The notes beneath the pieces are model-generated. The model was not told the DNA's origin. It saw only the letters and a program-made list of their open reading frames with translations, and did no database searches. From Alloscardovia venturai (GTDB lineage: Bacteria; Actinomycetota; Actinomycetes; Actinomycetales; Bifidobacteriaceae), in NCBI RefSeq assembly GCF_042676605.1, contig NZ_JBHTHQ010000021.1, positions 248,001-312,000 on the forward strand: a DNA stretch of 64,000 nucleotides, given 5' to 3'. Positions 7,633-17,410 of the stretch are shown in pieces. The position numbers and the translations under genes were made by a program. How positions within the stretch are numbered: the stretch's first letter is position 1; every line of letters starts with the position of its first letter.

Positions 7633-10017
7633 CTACGTGGACGAAATAGATGAATTTGACTCTTTCTGCTCAGTATGTAGAGCATGATAGAGGACCTCGG
7701 CTTTTGCCTGTCCTATACCATCAACTTGAAGAAAATCTTCGACGTGCGCATCACGCATCGCTCGCACAGAACCAAAATGTGATAACAGTTTCTTTTGGAA
7801 ACGTGGTCCAATGCCTGGGATATCATCCAATGCTGACCGCAAAGCGCCTTTACGCCGTGTCTTGCGATGGTATGTAATGGCAAATCTATGAGATTCGTCA
7901 CGTATACGTTGAAGCAAATACATTCCTTCTGACTGGCGCTTCAAAATGATGGGATAATCGTCATCGGGAACCCAGACCTCTTCCAACTTTTTCGCCAAAC
8001 CACATACGGCAACATCTGTAACGCCACAGTCGGCAATGGCTCGCTGTGCAGCTTTCACCTGTGGCTGACCTCCATCAACGACGATAAGATTCGGTTTATA
8101 TGCAAAGCGTCGACGGTTCGTATCTTGCTGAACGACAGAATCGGCTCCCACCCCATCTACATTTTTAAGTGCGCGGGAAGCCCGCTTAGCTCGCTTTTCG
8201 TCTTCAATACTCTCTCCGGTATCGCCGGAAATATTTCCGTGTTTAAAACGACGCGTAAGAGTCTCATAAATTGCCGAGGTATCGTCCAGTGCTCCCCTGC
8301 CGTCCTCTCCTTGTATCGCAAAATGACGATAAAAGTTTTTCTTCGCCATACCATCTTCGAACACCACCATAGATGCGACTTGGAACGCACCACCTGAAGC
8401 ATTAGAAATGTCGTAACATTCAATACGCAATGGCGCTTTGTCAAGCATAAGCGCATCTGCAATATCGTTGAGGGCTTCCGAACGAGCTGCAAGGTCCGTC
8501 ACGCGACTCATTTTTGATCGCTGTAAACTTTGCTGAGCGTTCGCTTGAGCACGATCAAGTAGTTTCTTCTTCTCTCCTCGCTCGGCGGTACGGATAGTGA
8601 CGATGGATCCACGGATATTTGTGAGCCACTGTTCAAGCTCTTCGCGACGAGCTGGCTCAAATGGCACCAGAATTTCTCGCGGAACAGGTGAAATAGGTGA
8701 TAGTAGGTCATTGCGTCCAGTCATATCTTCGCGATTACGACGTTCGCGTGTGGCTTGCGCACGGCTAACAGTGTCTGTTGCGGTCGCTTGCTGTGTGGGG
8801 GCTAAAGCGTTACGGCTTTGTGATACCACAATAGAAGAGTCAGAAGAAGCATCTGTATCGCGCTGAATATCGTCCAAATCGTTTTCCTCGACAGCTGTAG
8901 AATACACTTGTGTAATCAAATCTGCGAGGAGCTCGGAGTCACTAATATCTTCAACTCGTTCAACGCTCCAGCCACGTTCACCTCGAATGGTGCCAGAACG
9001 AACAAAGAAACTGTGAACACTTGCTTCCAGCTCATCTGTTGCCACGCCAATGATGTCTGCATCGACGTCGGAGGAAAATACAACGGCGTTTTGCTCTAAA
9101 ACGGAATCGAGTGCCTGAATTTGATCGCGAAGTTTTGCAGCTTTTTCAAACTCAAGTTGAGAGCTTGCTTGCTTCATTTGATCTTCAAGCTGTTTCTTGA
9201 ATGATGAACCTAAACGCCCGGTAAGGATTGCGACAAGTTGCTCACTCATACGACGGTGATCTTCAAGGGAAATCCATCCCACACATGGAGCAGCGCACTT
9301 GCCAATGTAACCCAGAAGACATGGACGTCCAGTTTGTTGAGCCTTTTTAAGAGTCGAAGCAGTACATGTGCGCACTGGGTAAGCATGGAGCATAGAATCA
9401 AGCGTCTGACGCATATTCCATACCTTTGCGTACGGGCCAAAATAGCGCGCCTTACGATTATTCTTCATACGCGTCACCCATACTCGAGGAATCTCTTCTT
9501 TTACAGAGATAGCGACGTAGGGGTACGTCTTATCATCACGGAAAACAACGTTAAAGCGCGGATCGAATTCCTTAATCCATGTATATTCAAGAGTCAGTGA
9601 CTCCAGCTCTGTGCCTACCACTGTCCATTCAAGGCTGCGGGCGGTGAGAACCATGTTCTGCGTGCGAGGATGGAGACGGCTTAAAGGTTGAAAATAATTT
9701 GTCAGCCGGTTACGCAGATTTTTTGCTTTGCCGACATAAATCACACGCCCCTGCTCATCTCGCCACTTATACACACCAGGATTTGTAGGGATATCAGAAG
9801 TTTTTGGGCGAAAAAGGTCACGAGAGTCGCCAAGGAGTGGCGCACCATTCTTATTGACATTATTGCTACTATGCTCGCGTGTTTCGTGAGCATCATTCTT
9901 TGTTGAAACATCACGAGAATGCGAGGGGCGACCTCCTTGTGCAAAGGAATCAACCATTGTCTGAGCGGTTTTGCGCCATACTCCCGGCGAGTGCCGTTCG
10001 ATCATGCCATTTCCCAT
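7633..10017 (-). CDS. uvrC: UvrABC system protein C (excinuclease)
   Basis: 794 residues, about 180 longer than E. coli UvrC. It makes both incisions around a lesion handed over by UvrA and UvrB. An N-terminal tail of about 75 residues with little order precedes the GIY-YIG nuclease domain, which includes GVYKW and VIYVGKAKNL. A UVR motif, the RNase H-like endonuclease domain (CYDISNASGG, VVDGGQPQ) and a C-terminal double helix-hairpin-helix (IPGIGPRFQKK, VDGIGQAKAE) follow. Two low-complexity inserts lie before and inside the RNase H-like domain. The ATG at 10017 has AAGGG 6 bases upstream. It follows uvrA by 29 bases and probably shares its promoter. Confidence 0.95.
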   Translation of the reverse strand: MGNGMIERHSPGVWRKTAQTMVDSFAQGGRPSHSRDVSTKNDAHETREHSSNNVNKNGAPLLGDSRDLFRPKTSDIPTNPGVYKWRDEQGRVIYVGKAKNLRNRLTNYFQPLSRLHPRTQNMVLTARSLEWTVVGTELESLTLEYTWIKEFDPRFNVVFRDDKTYPYVAISVKEEIPRVWVTRMKNNRKARYFGPYAKVWNMRQTLDSMLHAYPVRTCTASTLKKAQQTGRPCLLGYIGKCAAPCVGWISLEDHRRMSEQLVAILTGRLGSSFKKQLEDQMKQASSQLEFEKAAKLRDQIQALDSVLEQNAVVFSSDVDADIIGVATDELEASVHSFFVRSGTIRGERGWSVERVEDISDSELLADLITQVYSTAVEENDLDDIQRDTDASSDSSIVVSQSRNALAPTQQATATDTVSRAQATRERRNREDMTGRNDLLSPISPVPREILVPFEPARREELEQWLTNIRGSIVTIRTAERGEKKKLLDRAQANAQQSLQRSKMSRVTDLAARSEALNDIADALMLDKAPLRIECYDISNASGGAFQVASMVVFEDGMAKKNFYRHFAIQGEDGRGALDDTSAIYETLTRRFKHGNISGDTGESIEDEKRAKRASRALKNVDGVGADSVVQQDTNRRRFAYKPNLIVVDGGQPQVKAAQRAIADCGVTDVAVCGLAKKLEEVWVPDDDYPIILKRQSEGMYLLQRIRDESHRFAITYHRKTRRKGALRSALDDIPGIGPRFQKKLLSHFGSVRAMRDAHVEDFLQVDGIGQAKAEVLYHALHTEQKESNSSISST

Positions 10018-10046
10018 AGAAAGCCCTTAAATTTTGCCACGCTGAT

Positions 10047-12947
10047 TTACTGTGCCGACTGCGCACTAAGTATAGGTTTAAGGAATCTCCCAGTCCAACT
10101 TTGTGAATCTGCTGCGACAGCTTCAGGCGTTCCTTCTACCACGACAGTTCCACCTCCATCGCCACCTTCTGGTCCCATGTCAATAATCCAATCAGCACAC
10201 TTAATAACATCAAGATTATGCTCGATAACGATAATGGTATTCCCCTTATCTACCAAACCTTGAAGCACAGTCATGAGCTTATTAACATCTTCGAAGTGTA
10301 GACCTGTAGTTGGTTCATCAAGAATATAGACGGTTTTACCTTCTGAACGTTTCTGCAGTTCGGTAGCGAGTTTTACACGCTGCGATTCACCGCCGGAAAG
10401 CGTTGGAGCTGGTTGACCGAGACGAATATATCCGAGACCTACGTCTACAAGAGTTTGAAGATAACGAGAAATAGCAGGATACGACTTGAAGAACTGAGCT
10501 GCCTCCTCTATCGGCATATCCAAGATGTCGGCCACGGATTTACCGTTGTACTTTACTTCCAATGTTTCACGGTTATAGCGTTTGCCATGACACACTTCGC
10601 AATCAACATACACATCTGGAAGGAAGTTCATTTCAATCTTGATAGTGCCGTCGCCATGACATGCCTCACAGCGTCCGCCTTTGACGTTGAAAGAGAATCG
10701 TCCCGGACCGTATCCTCGGACTTGAGCCTCAGGAGTCTTCGCAAGAAGATTACGAATCTTATCCCAGACACCAGTATAGGTTGCAGGATTTGAACGTGGC
10801 GTACGACCAATAGGGTTTTGATCGACGTGGATAACTTTCTTGACTTGATTGACGCCTTCGACACGGGTGTGCTTACCTGGTACGATACGCGCGCCGTTGA
10901 GCTTGTCGGCGAGCACTGGATAGAGAATGGAGTTTACTAGAGTAGACTTGCCAGAGCCAGAAACACCCGTGACAGCCGTTAGTACGCCTAACGGGAATTT
11001 GACGTTGATGTTCTTGAGATTATTTTCACGAGCGCCAATAACTTCAAGATTCTTCGTCTTGTACACGCGACGTCGAGATTGTGGTATTGCAATTTTCTTA
11101 CGTCCAGAAATATACGCACCAGTAATGGAACGAGTTGCTTCTGTAATGCGATTTGCATGTCCAGAGAAGACAATCTCACCGCCATGTTCCCCTGCTCCCG
11201 GACCAATATCCACAAGCCAGTCAGCAGTCTTGATAGTGTCTTCGTCATGCTCCACAACAATCAATGTATTGCCCAAATCACGGAGATTATGTAAGGTACC
11301 GATTAAACGGTCATTATCGCGTTGATGAAGTCCAATAGATGGCTCATCGAGCACGTACATAACGCCGACAAGGCCTGAACCTATCTGCGTCGCTAAACGA
11401 ATACGTTGAGCTTCGCCACCTGAAAGAGTGGCAGCCGCTCGTGAGAGTGTGAGATAGTTAAGACCCACATCGTTAAGAAAACCAAGACGTGCTCGAATCT
11501 CTTTCAGAATTTCTGCTGCAATCTGTGCCGCAGAGCCTTCAAGATGTAAGTTCTGCGCCCAAGCAAAAGATGCAGAAATTGGCATATCACATACATCGAT
11601 AATGGATACATCTGCTACAGTGACCGCGAGAACTTCAGGTTTTAGTCGCTTTCCTTTGCACACTTGGCAAGGTACTTCACGCATGTAAGACTCGTAGTAC
11701 TGCTTCATCATGTCAGAATCAGTTTCATCATGTTTACGCATCAATGTGCGTACTACTCCCTCGAAGCCTGATGTGTATTCACGCTGGCGCCCCCACCTGT
11801 TGCGGTAGGATACTTTTACCTTGAAATTATGACCATACATGATGGCTTCCTTGACACCTGCAGGGAGCTTTTTCCATGGAGTTTTCATATCGAAGCCAAG
11901 CTCATCTGCAAGTCCCTCAAGAAGGTGCTGGTAGTACTGTGCCTGAGTCTTCGATGCGTTCCACGGCTCGATGGCACCTTCAGATAGAGATTTATCTGGA
12001 TCTGGAATGATGAGTTCAGGGTCAATTTCTAGCTTAAAACCAATTCCCGTACACTCAGGGCACGCACCGTAAGGAGCGTTGAAGGAGAAAGTACGTGGCT
12101 CAATCTCATCGAGCTCAAGCTCGTGACCATTGGGACAGCTACGGTTTTCAGAGAATGGTTTACGGCGTTGTGGATCGTTTTCATCCAAATCTACAAAGTC
12201 GGCGATGACTACTCCGTGAGCTAGGCGCAAAGCTGTTTCTACAGAATCAGTAAGTCTTTGGCGCATTCCATCTTTAATTGCTAGGCGGTCGATAACGACT
12301 TCAATAGTGTGTTTCTTGCTCTTTGCGAGCTTAATTTCAGAGTTGAGCTGAACAAGCTCGCCATCAATGATGGCACGCGCATAACCATCAGAGCGTAATG
12401 TTTCAATCATTTCTACGAATTCGCCTTTGCGTCCTTTCACTACAGGCGCTAAAAGTTGAAAACGTGTACGCTCAGGGCGAGCCATCAGAGAGTCCACTAT
12501 CTGTTGTGGAGTTTGTTCCGTAACAAGTTCACCGCATACCGGACAGTGAGGTGTACCTGTGCGAGCATAGAGCAATCGTAAGTAGTCGTAGACTTCTGTG
12601 ATAGTTCCCACCGTCGATCGAGGATTTCGATTTGTAGTCTTTTGGTCAATGGAGACGGCTGGGCTGAGTCCATCAATCATGTCGACGTCAGGCTTATCCA
12701 TCTGTCCCAAGAATTGGCGAGCATAAGCAGACAGAGACTCCACATAACGACGTTGTCCCTCAGCGAACAATGTATCAAACGCGAGCGATGATTTGCCTGA
12801 ACCCGAAAGACCCGTGAAGACAACCATTTTATTACGCGGAATCTCAAGATCTACATTCTTCAAATTGTGCTCACGAGCACCTTGAATGACAATCTTCTGA
12901 TCTAGTGGTAGTGCGCTGAGGTCTTCAATGATAGTGTCTTGTGCCAC
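10047..12947 (-). CDS. uvrA: UvrABC system protein A
   Basis: 966 residues. It is the damage-sensing ATPase of nucleotide excision repair. Two ABC ATPase halves are visible: Walker A GLSGSGKSSLA near the N-terminus and GVSGSGKSTLVNS in the second half, with LSGGEAQRIRLA and LSGGESQRVKLA signatures. The zinc-binding modules are present; one uses CPNGH in place of the usual CxxC, as is common in actinobacteria, and the C-terminal one has CEACHGDG and CEVCHGKR. The start is GTG at 12947 with GAGGGAGA in front. A LexA-type operator lies 56 bases upstream, so SOS control is expected. Confidence 0.97.
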   Translation of the reverse strand: MAQDTIIEDLSALPLDQKIVIQGAREHNLKNVDLEIPRNKMVVFTGLSGSGKSSLAFDTLFAEGQRRYVESLSAYARQFLGQMDKPDVDMIDGLSPAVSIDQKTTNRNPRSTVGTITEVYDYLRLLYARTGTPHCPVCGELVTEQTPQQIVDSLMARPERTRFQLLAPVVKGRKGEFVEMIETLRSDGYARAIIDGELVQLNSEIKLAKSKKHTIEVVIDRLAIKDGMRQRLTDSVETALRLAHGVVIADFVDLDENDPQRRKPFSENRSCPNGHELELDEIEPRTFSFNAPYGACPECTGIGFKLEIDPELIIPDPDKSLSEGAIEPWNASKTQAQYYQHLLEGLADELGFDMKTPWKKLPAGVKEAIMYGHNFKVKVSYRNRWGRQREYTSGFEGVVRTLMRKHDETDSDMMKQYYESYMREVPCQVCKGKRLKPEVLAVTVADVSIIDVCDMPISASFAWAQNLHLEGSAAQIAAEILKEIRARLGFLNDVGLNYLTLSRAAATLSGGEAQRIRLATQIGSGLVGVMYVLDEPSIGLHQRDNDRLIGTLHNLRDLGNTLIVVEHDEDTIKTADWLVDIGPGAGEHGGEIVFSGHANRITEATRSITGAYISGRKKIAIPQSRRRVYKTKNLEVIGARENNLKNINVKFPLGVLTAVTGVSGSGKSTLVNSILYPVLADKLNGARIVPGKHTRVEGVNQVKKVIHVDQNPIGRTPRSNPATYTGVWDKIRNLLAKTPEAQVRGYGPGRFSFNVKGGRCEACHGDGTIKIEMNFLPDVYVDCEVCHGKRYNRETLEVKYNGKSVADILDMPIEEAAQFFKSYPAISRYLQTLVDVGLGYIRLGQPAPTLSGGESQRVKLATELQKRSEGKTVYILDEPTTGLHFEDVNKLMTVLQGLVDKGNTIIVIEHNLDVIKCADWIIDMGPEGGDGGGTVVVEGTPEAVAADSQSWTGRFLKPILSAQSAQ

Positions 12948-13002
12948 GGAATTCTCCCTCCATAGTGTGGGTTACATTCTAGCGAGAAACACGAACAAAT
13001 TT

Positions 13003-13018
13003 TCGAACACTTGTTCGT
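13003..13018. promoter_or_regulatory. LexA (SOS) box upstream of uvrA
   Basis: TCGAACACTTGTTCGT has both GAAC and GTTC half-sites with the 4-base spacing of the Gram-positive/actinobacterial LexA operator and differs from the TCGAAC-N4-GTTCGA form only at the last base. A minus-strand -10 like TAGAAT lies at 12976-12981, so bound LexA would cover the -35 region of the uvrA promoter. An extra inverted copy, ACGAACAA (12991-12998), pairs with the right arm. The box lies between divergent uvrA and the ABC-F gene. Confidence 0.8.
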
Positions 13019-13095
13019 ACGTTGCTTGACGGGGCTTTCTCCTACTATGGAACACAGTTTGTAGGTTGAGTAATCTGTTTTTCGTAAGGTTTTTC

Positions 13096-14697
13096 ATGAC
13101 TATTTCTGCTCAGGGTTTAGAGATTCGCATTGGTGCACGTCAGCTATTGGCACCAACTGATTTTCACGTGTCTGTTGGCGATCGAATCGGACTCGTTGGA
13201 CGTAACGGTGCAGGTAAGACTACACTCACACGAGTGATTACCGGGGAAATGCTTCCCGCTGCCGGAAAAGTTTCATATTCAGGTAAGCTGGGCTACTTAC
13301 CGCAAGATACGCACGTTGCTGACCCTGAGCAGAGTGCTCTGGACCGTATTATGTCTGCGCGTGACATTGCATCTATCGTATCTCGCTTACGCAAAGCAGA
13401 GCGGGACATGACAAACCCTGATCCAGATATTATGGAGAAGGCTATGAAACGTTACGACAAAGCGATGCAGGATTTCGAAAATGCAGACGGCTACTCTGCC
13501 CAGTCAGACGCGACAATTATGGCTGAAAGTTTAGGAATTTCACAGGAAGTGCTTCCCCGTCAGCTCGGCACACTCTCCGGAGGTCAGCGTCGTCGCATTG
13601 AACTTGCGCGAATACTTTTTTCTGATGCTGACACATTGATCCTTGACGAGCCAACGAACCATTTGGATGCAGATTCTATCGAGTGGCTGAAGAAATATCT
13701 GAAATCATATGAAGGTGGATTCCTTGTCATCTCCCATTCCACAGAACTTCTGGGTGAAACTGTAAATAAAGTATGGCATTTAGATGCTCAAAGAGCACAG
13801 ATTGACATGTACTCTATGGGTTGGGCCGCATACCTGAAACAACGCGTTGTCGACGAAGAACGCCGCAGACGCGAGCGTGAGGTCGCACAGAAGAAGGCCG
13901 AGCGACTGATGAAGCAGGGTATTCGCCTTCATGCTAAAGCTACGAAGGCTGTCGCTGCGCAAAATATGATGCGTCGAGCAGAGAAACTTCTTGAAGGTAC
14001 CGAGCCTGTGCACAAGAGAGAAAAAGTAGCAGATTTACGTTTCCCTACCCCTGCACCATGTGGTAAGACTCCTATCCAAGCACAAGAAATTTCTAAAGCT
14101 TTCGGTTCAAATATCGTTTTCGCTGGAATTGACTTGGCTATTGATAAAGGCTCACGCGTAGTTATCCTAGGATACAACGGTGCGGGTAAGACTACGACTT
14201 TACGTATCCTTGCGGGCGAAGAAACTCCTGACACTGGCGAAGTCGTGTACGGACACGGTGCAAAAATCGGTTACTTTGCTCAGGAACACGATACCTTGGA
14301 TAATGATGCAACCTTGCTTGAGAATTTACAGCACGTAGCGCCCGAGCTGGATGATACTCAGGCGCGCACGATACTGGGATCATTCCTTTTCTCCGGCGAT
14401 GATGTCAATAAACCAACTCGAGTCCTTTCCGGTGGTGAAAAGACTCGTCTCGCGCTCGCGACTCTCGTCACTTCTAAAGCTAATGTGCTCCTCCTCGATG
14501 AGCCTACCAACAATCTCGACCCTGCTTCGCGCGATGAGATTTTGGCTGCTATTTCTAAATATGAGGGTGCTATAGTTCTCGTTACTCATGACGAGGGCGC
14601 GGTACAGGCGTTGAATCCTGAACGTGTGCTTCTCCTCCCTGATGGCGATGAGGATTTGTGGAATGATTCCTATCTCGACCTCGTAGCCCTTGAGTAA
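13096..14697 (+). CDS. ABC-F family ATP-binding protein
   Basis: 533 residues with two ABC ATPase domains and no membrane segments. The first has GRNGAGKTT, LSGGQRRRIELA and LILDEPTNHLD; the second has GYNGAGKTTT, LSGGEKTRLALA and LLLDEPTNNLD. A charged linker rich in Arg, Lys and Glu joins them. This is the ABC-F plan of ribosome-associated translation factors (EttA, Uup) and of ribosome-protection resistance proteins; I cannot say which from sequence alone. The start is the ATG at 13096 (MTISAQG) with TAAGG upstream. An in-frame TTG at 13066 would add ten residues without similarity. A LysR gene follows 33 bases on. Confidence 0.9.
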   Translation: MTISAQGLEIRIGARQLLAPTDFHVSVGDRIGLVGRNGAGKTTLTRVITGEMLPAAGKVSYSGKLGYLPQDTHVADPEQSALDRIMSARDIASIVSRLRKAERDMTNPDPDIMEKAMKRYDKAMQDFENADGYSAQSDATIMAESLGISQEVLPRQLGTLSGGQRRRIELARILFSDADTLILDEPTNHLDADSIEWLKKYLKSYEGGFLVISHSTELLGETVNKVWHLDAQRAQIDMYSMGWAAYLKQRVVDEERRRREREVAQKKAERLMKQGIRLHAKATKAVAAQNMMRRAEKLLEGTEPVHKREKVADLRFPTPAPCGKTPIQAQEISKAFGSNIVFAGIDLAIDKGSRVVILGYNGAGKTTTLRILAGEETPDTGEVVYGHGAKIGYFAQEHDTLDNDATLLENLQHVAPELDDTQARTILGSFLFSGDDVNKPTRVLSGGEKTRLALATLVTSKANVLLLDEPTNNLDPASRDEILAAISKYEGAIVLVTHDEGAVQALNPERVLLLPDGDEDLWNDSYLDLVALE

Positions 14698-14730
14698 AAT
14701 CGTGATATACCACACGGTGGAGGTACTTCT

Positions 14731-15657
14731 ATGACTTTGCTTCAGCTCCAATACATCGTCAAAATAGTTGAATGTGGCTCTATGAACGAGGCGTCGCACG
14801 CTCTCTATATTTCTCAGCCTGCATTGAGTTCTTCGGTAAAAGAGCTCGAGCGCGAAATGGGTATCGAAATTTTTACCCGCTCATCTCAGGGTATTGCCCT
14901 TACCGTCGATGGCGTAGAATTTCTTCAATATGCTCGCCAAATTTTAGATCAAGCCGAGCTTATGAATGAGCGTTATAAGCACACAAAGCCACGTAAACAG
15001 CTATGCCAGGTGTCTACCCAGCATTACATGTTTGCTGTCGAAGCATTTGTAGAAATGATTAACTCTTCAGATTCGGATGAGTACGAGTTCTCTATCCGTG
15101 AGGATCGTACTCGCGAGATTATTGACGCGGTGGCAAATATGCGCTCTGAAATTGGCATACTCTATATGTCAGATTTTAATAAGAACGTCATGAGCAAGCT
15201 TCTTCGCGAAAAGCATTTGGAATTTCATCCGCTGTTCAACGCAAACCTTCATGTCTTTATCTCTCGCCAGAATCCACTTGCACACCGTAAAAAGCTTACT
15301 CTTGATGATTTGAAACCTTACCCGTTCATCCAATTCGAGCAGGGCGAGGAGGGCAGTTTTTATTTCGCTGAAGAAGCGATGTGGCCTGACTACTCTCCTC
15401 AGCAGATTAATGTCACTGACCGTGCTACAAACTTAAACTTTATCGTCGGTCTCAATGGCTATACAATTTCTTCAGGTATTGATAATGAAGATCTCAACAC
15501 GGAGAAAATCGTCACTGTGCCGCTTGATACCGATGCCAAGATGCTCATCGGGTGGATTACTAATGAACGCGCAAATCTTTCTCAGTCTGCGCAACGCTAC
15601 CTTGAAAAACTCAAAGAGGTCGTACGCAACCACGGCTATGAGACGATTGAAGATTAG
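14731..15657 (+). CDS. LysR-family transcriptional regulator
   Basis: 308 residues. The N-terminal winged helix-turn-helix (residues 2-60) has the LysR pattern, with NEASHALYISQPALS followed by SVKELEREMG. The rest is a periplasmic-binding-like effector domain. The ligand is unknown. GGTGGAGG lies just before the ATG. It lies 33 bases after the ABC-F gene on the same strand and converges on the pyrimidine operon, so it may be co-transcribed with the ABC-F gene rather than divergently paired with its target as many LysR genes are. No clear terminator is visible in the 77 bases before pyrE ends. Confidence 0.88.
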   Translation: MTLLQLQYIVKIVECGSMNEASHALYISQPALSSSVKELEREMGIEIFTRSSQGIALTVDGVEFLQYARQILDQAELMNERYKHTKPRKQLCQVSTQHYMFAVEAFVEMINSSDSDEYEFSIREDRTREIIDAVANMRSEIGILYMSDFNKNVMSKLLREKHLEFHPLFNANLHVFISRQNPLAHRKKLTLDDLKPYPFIQFEQGEEGSFYFAEEAMWPDYSPQQINVTDRATNLNFIVGLNGYTISSGIDNEDLNTEKIVTVPLDTDAKMLIGWITNERANLSQSAQRYLEKLKEVVRNHGYETIED

Positions 15658-15734
15658 TGTGTAAATCTTCTCATCATCTCAAGTGCTGCCATGGTGCACG
15701 TGTGCTATGGATATGTTAAGAGAGAACGGAGAAA

Positions 15735-16421
15735 CTACGCACCGTACTGTGCGAAATACTCCTTGATATGTGTATCGAGTTCAGCGCTAATCAGGGCAGA
15801 ACCATCGTCAGCCTTCATAGAGCGTGCTGCATCAATGATGTCATGGATATTTGCGATTACGAATACGGGGAAACCGAATTCCTCCTCGATAGCCTGAACC
15901 GCAGACTTATCGGAGTCTTTAGTCTTCTCCATACGATCCACAGAAAGAACCAAACCAACGATTTCTACATTTGCGGCAGCCTTGAGCTTCGGGATAACTT
16001 CGCGTACAGCAGTTCCAGCGGTCATCACGTCATCTACAAGTACGACTTTCATACCGTCGATGAGCTGAGTGCCCACGAACATGCCGCCATCGCCGTGGTC
16101 TTTTTTCTCCTTGCGATCAAAGGTATAGCCCACAGGCTTGCCTAAGTCTGTGCTCAAAGCCATCGAGGTAGTAACGGCTAACGGGATTCCCTTATAAGCA
16201 GGCCCAAAAACGGTGTCAAAATCGCCGATTTTTCCGAGCCTAAGAGCCTGCTCAATAGTTGCAGCGTAGTACTTGCCAAGTTCAGCGATACGTTGTCCAT
16301 CGTTAAAAGAGCCAGCATTAATGAAATAAGGTGACTGGCGACCCGACTTCAGAGTAAAGCTACCAAATTTGAGAGCTCCGCACTCAAGCAAAAACTGAGT
16401 AAATTCTTCTGTCATTGACAT
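15735..16421 (-). CDS. pyrE: Orotate phosphoribosyltransferase
   Basis: 228 residues from the chosen start. It joins orotate to PRPP, giving orotidine 5'-phosphate. The PRPP-binding motif VVLVDDVMTAGTA and the N-terminal LKSGRQSPYF are clear. Three ATG codons (16427, 16421, 16415) lie close together. AAGG is about 7 bases from the ATG at 16421 and too close to the first, so I use 16421. It is the last gene of the seven-gene pyr operon, 29 bases after pyrD, and supplies the substrate for pyrF upstream. Confidence 0.95.
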   Translation of the reverse strand: MSMTEEFTQFLLECGALKFGSFTLKSGRQSPYFINAGSFNDGQRIAELGKYYAATIEQALRLGKIGDFDTVFGPAYKGIPLAVTTSMALSTDLGKPVGYTFDRKEKKDHGDGGMFVGTQLIDGMKVVLVDDVMTAGTAVREVIPKLKAAANVEIVGLVLSVDRMEKTKDSDKSAVQAIEEEFGFPVFVIANIHDIIDAARSMKADDGSALISAELDTHIKEYFAQYGA

Positions 16422-16450
16422 GTGCATTCCTTACTTCTTTACTTACTTCG

Positions 16451-17410
16451 TTACTTTTCTTCCGCGGTAATTTCAATCCAATTTTTGCCGCTACGCAGTG
16501 CCGTAGCAAGTTCTGGACGCTCATCAAGCAATGATTCCAACTCCACTGCTATACGTACTGGGGCTGCAGGGTCAATCAAGGCAGCAGAGCCAACTTCTAC
16601 GGCGTTAGCGCCAGCATAGAGAAACTCTAACGCATCCTCCCCTGTCATCGTGCCCCCCATAGCAATAATAGGGAAATGCGGGAATGCTTGGCGTACTTTG
16701 TAGACCAAAGCTACGGCCATAGGATGCACAGCTGGACCAGATACGCCACCGGTCACATTTGCCAAGATAGGCTTACCTGTACGGGTATCGATACGCATAC
16801 CAACGAAGGTATTGATCATAGAGATGGCATCTGCTCCGTTTTCGATAGCAGCACGTGCTATCGAGACGATATCAGTCACATTCGGAGTGAGCTTAACGAT
16901 AAGCGGCTTGTCTGTCAATGGGCGTAGTCGTTTCATAAGACGTGCCAGAGCTACAGGATCGGATCCTACTGAAGTGCCTGATGCTACATTGGGGCAGCTG
17001 ACATTGATTTCGAGCATATCGGCCTGCGATTGTGCAAGTTTTTCGACGACCTGTGCATAATCGTCATCGCTGTGACCAGCGACGTTGGATACGACCGTTG
17101 CCCCCATTGCTTTCAAACGGGGAAGATCATCTTCGAGATAGTGATCCACACCAGGATTTTGCAAACCGACTGAGTTTACTGTGCCCGCAGGAGTTTCAGC
17201 AGTGCGAGGGGCAGGATTACCGCTCCATGGCACAGGTGAAACGCCTTTTGTAGAGACTGCACCTATCGTCGCAGGATTGTAAAAGACCGAGCACGCTTCG
17301 AAATTATACGTGCCAGATGCTGCTCCAATCGGACTCTTCCATGGCACTCCTGCCACGATGGTGCTATGCTTAAATTCATATGGCTTCGTAGAATCAAACA
17401 TTACTTCCAT
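16451..17410 (-). CDS. pyrD: Dihydroorotate dehydrogenase, catalytic subunit (class 1B)
   Basis: 319 residues. It is an FMN enzyme that oxidises dihydroorotate to orotate. The block EINVSCPNV holds the cysteine (Cys139) expected as catalytic base in class 1 enzymes. GVSGPAVHP and MGGTMTGEDALEF contribute to the FMN site. The neighbouring pyrK makes this the NAD-linked class 1B heterotetramer. The gene overlaps pyrK by 10 bases from the ATG at 17410; the alternative ATG at 17401 would form a TAATG junction with the pyrK stop. Either way translation is probably coupled. Confidence 0.94.
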   Translation of the reverse strand: MEVMFDSTKPYEFKHSTIVAGVPWKSPIGAASGTYNFEACSVFYNPATIGAVSTKGVSPVPWSGNPAPRTAETPAGTVNSVGLQNPGVDHYLEDDLPRLKAMGATVVSNVAGHSDDDYAQVVEKLAQSQADMLEINVSCPNVASGTSVGSDPVALARLMKRLRPLTDKPLIVKLTPNVTDIVSIARAAIENGADAISMINTFVGMRIDTRTGKPILANVTGGVSGPAVHPMAVALVYKVRQAFPHFPIIAMGGTMTGEDALEFLYAGANAVEVGSAALIDPAAPVRIAVELESLLDERPELATALRSGKNWIEITAEEK

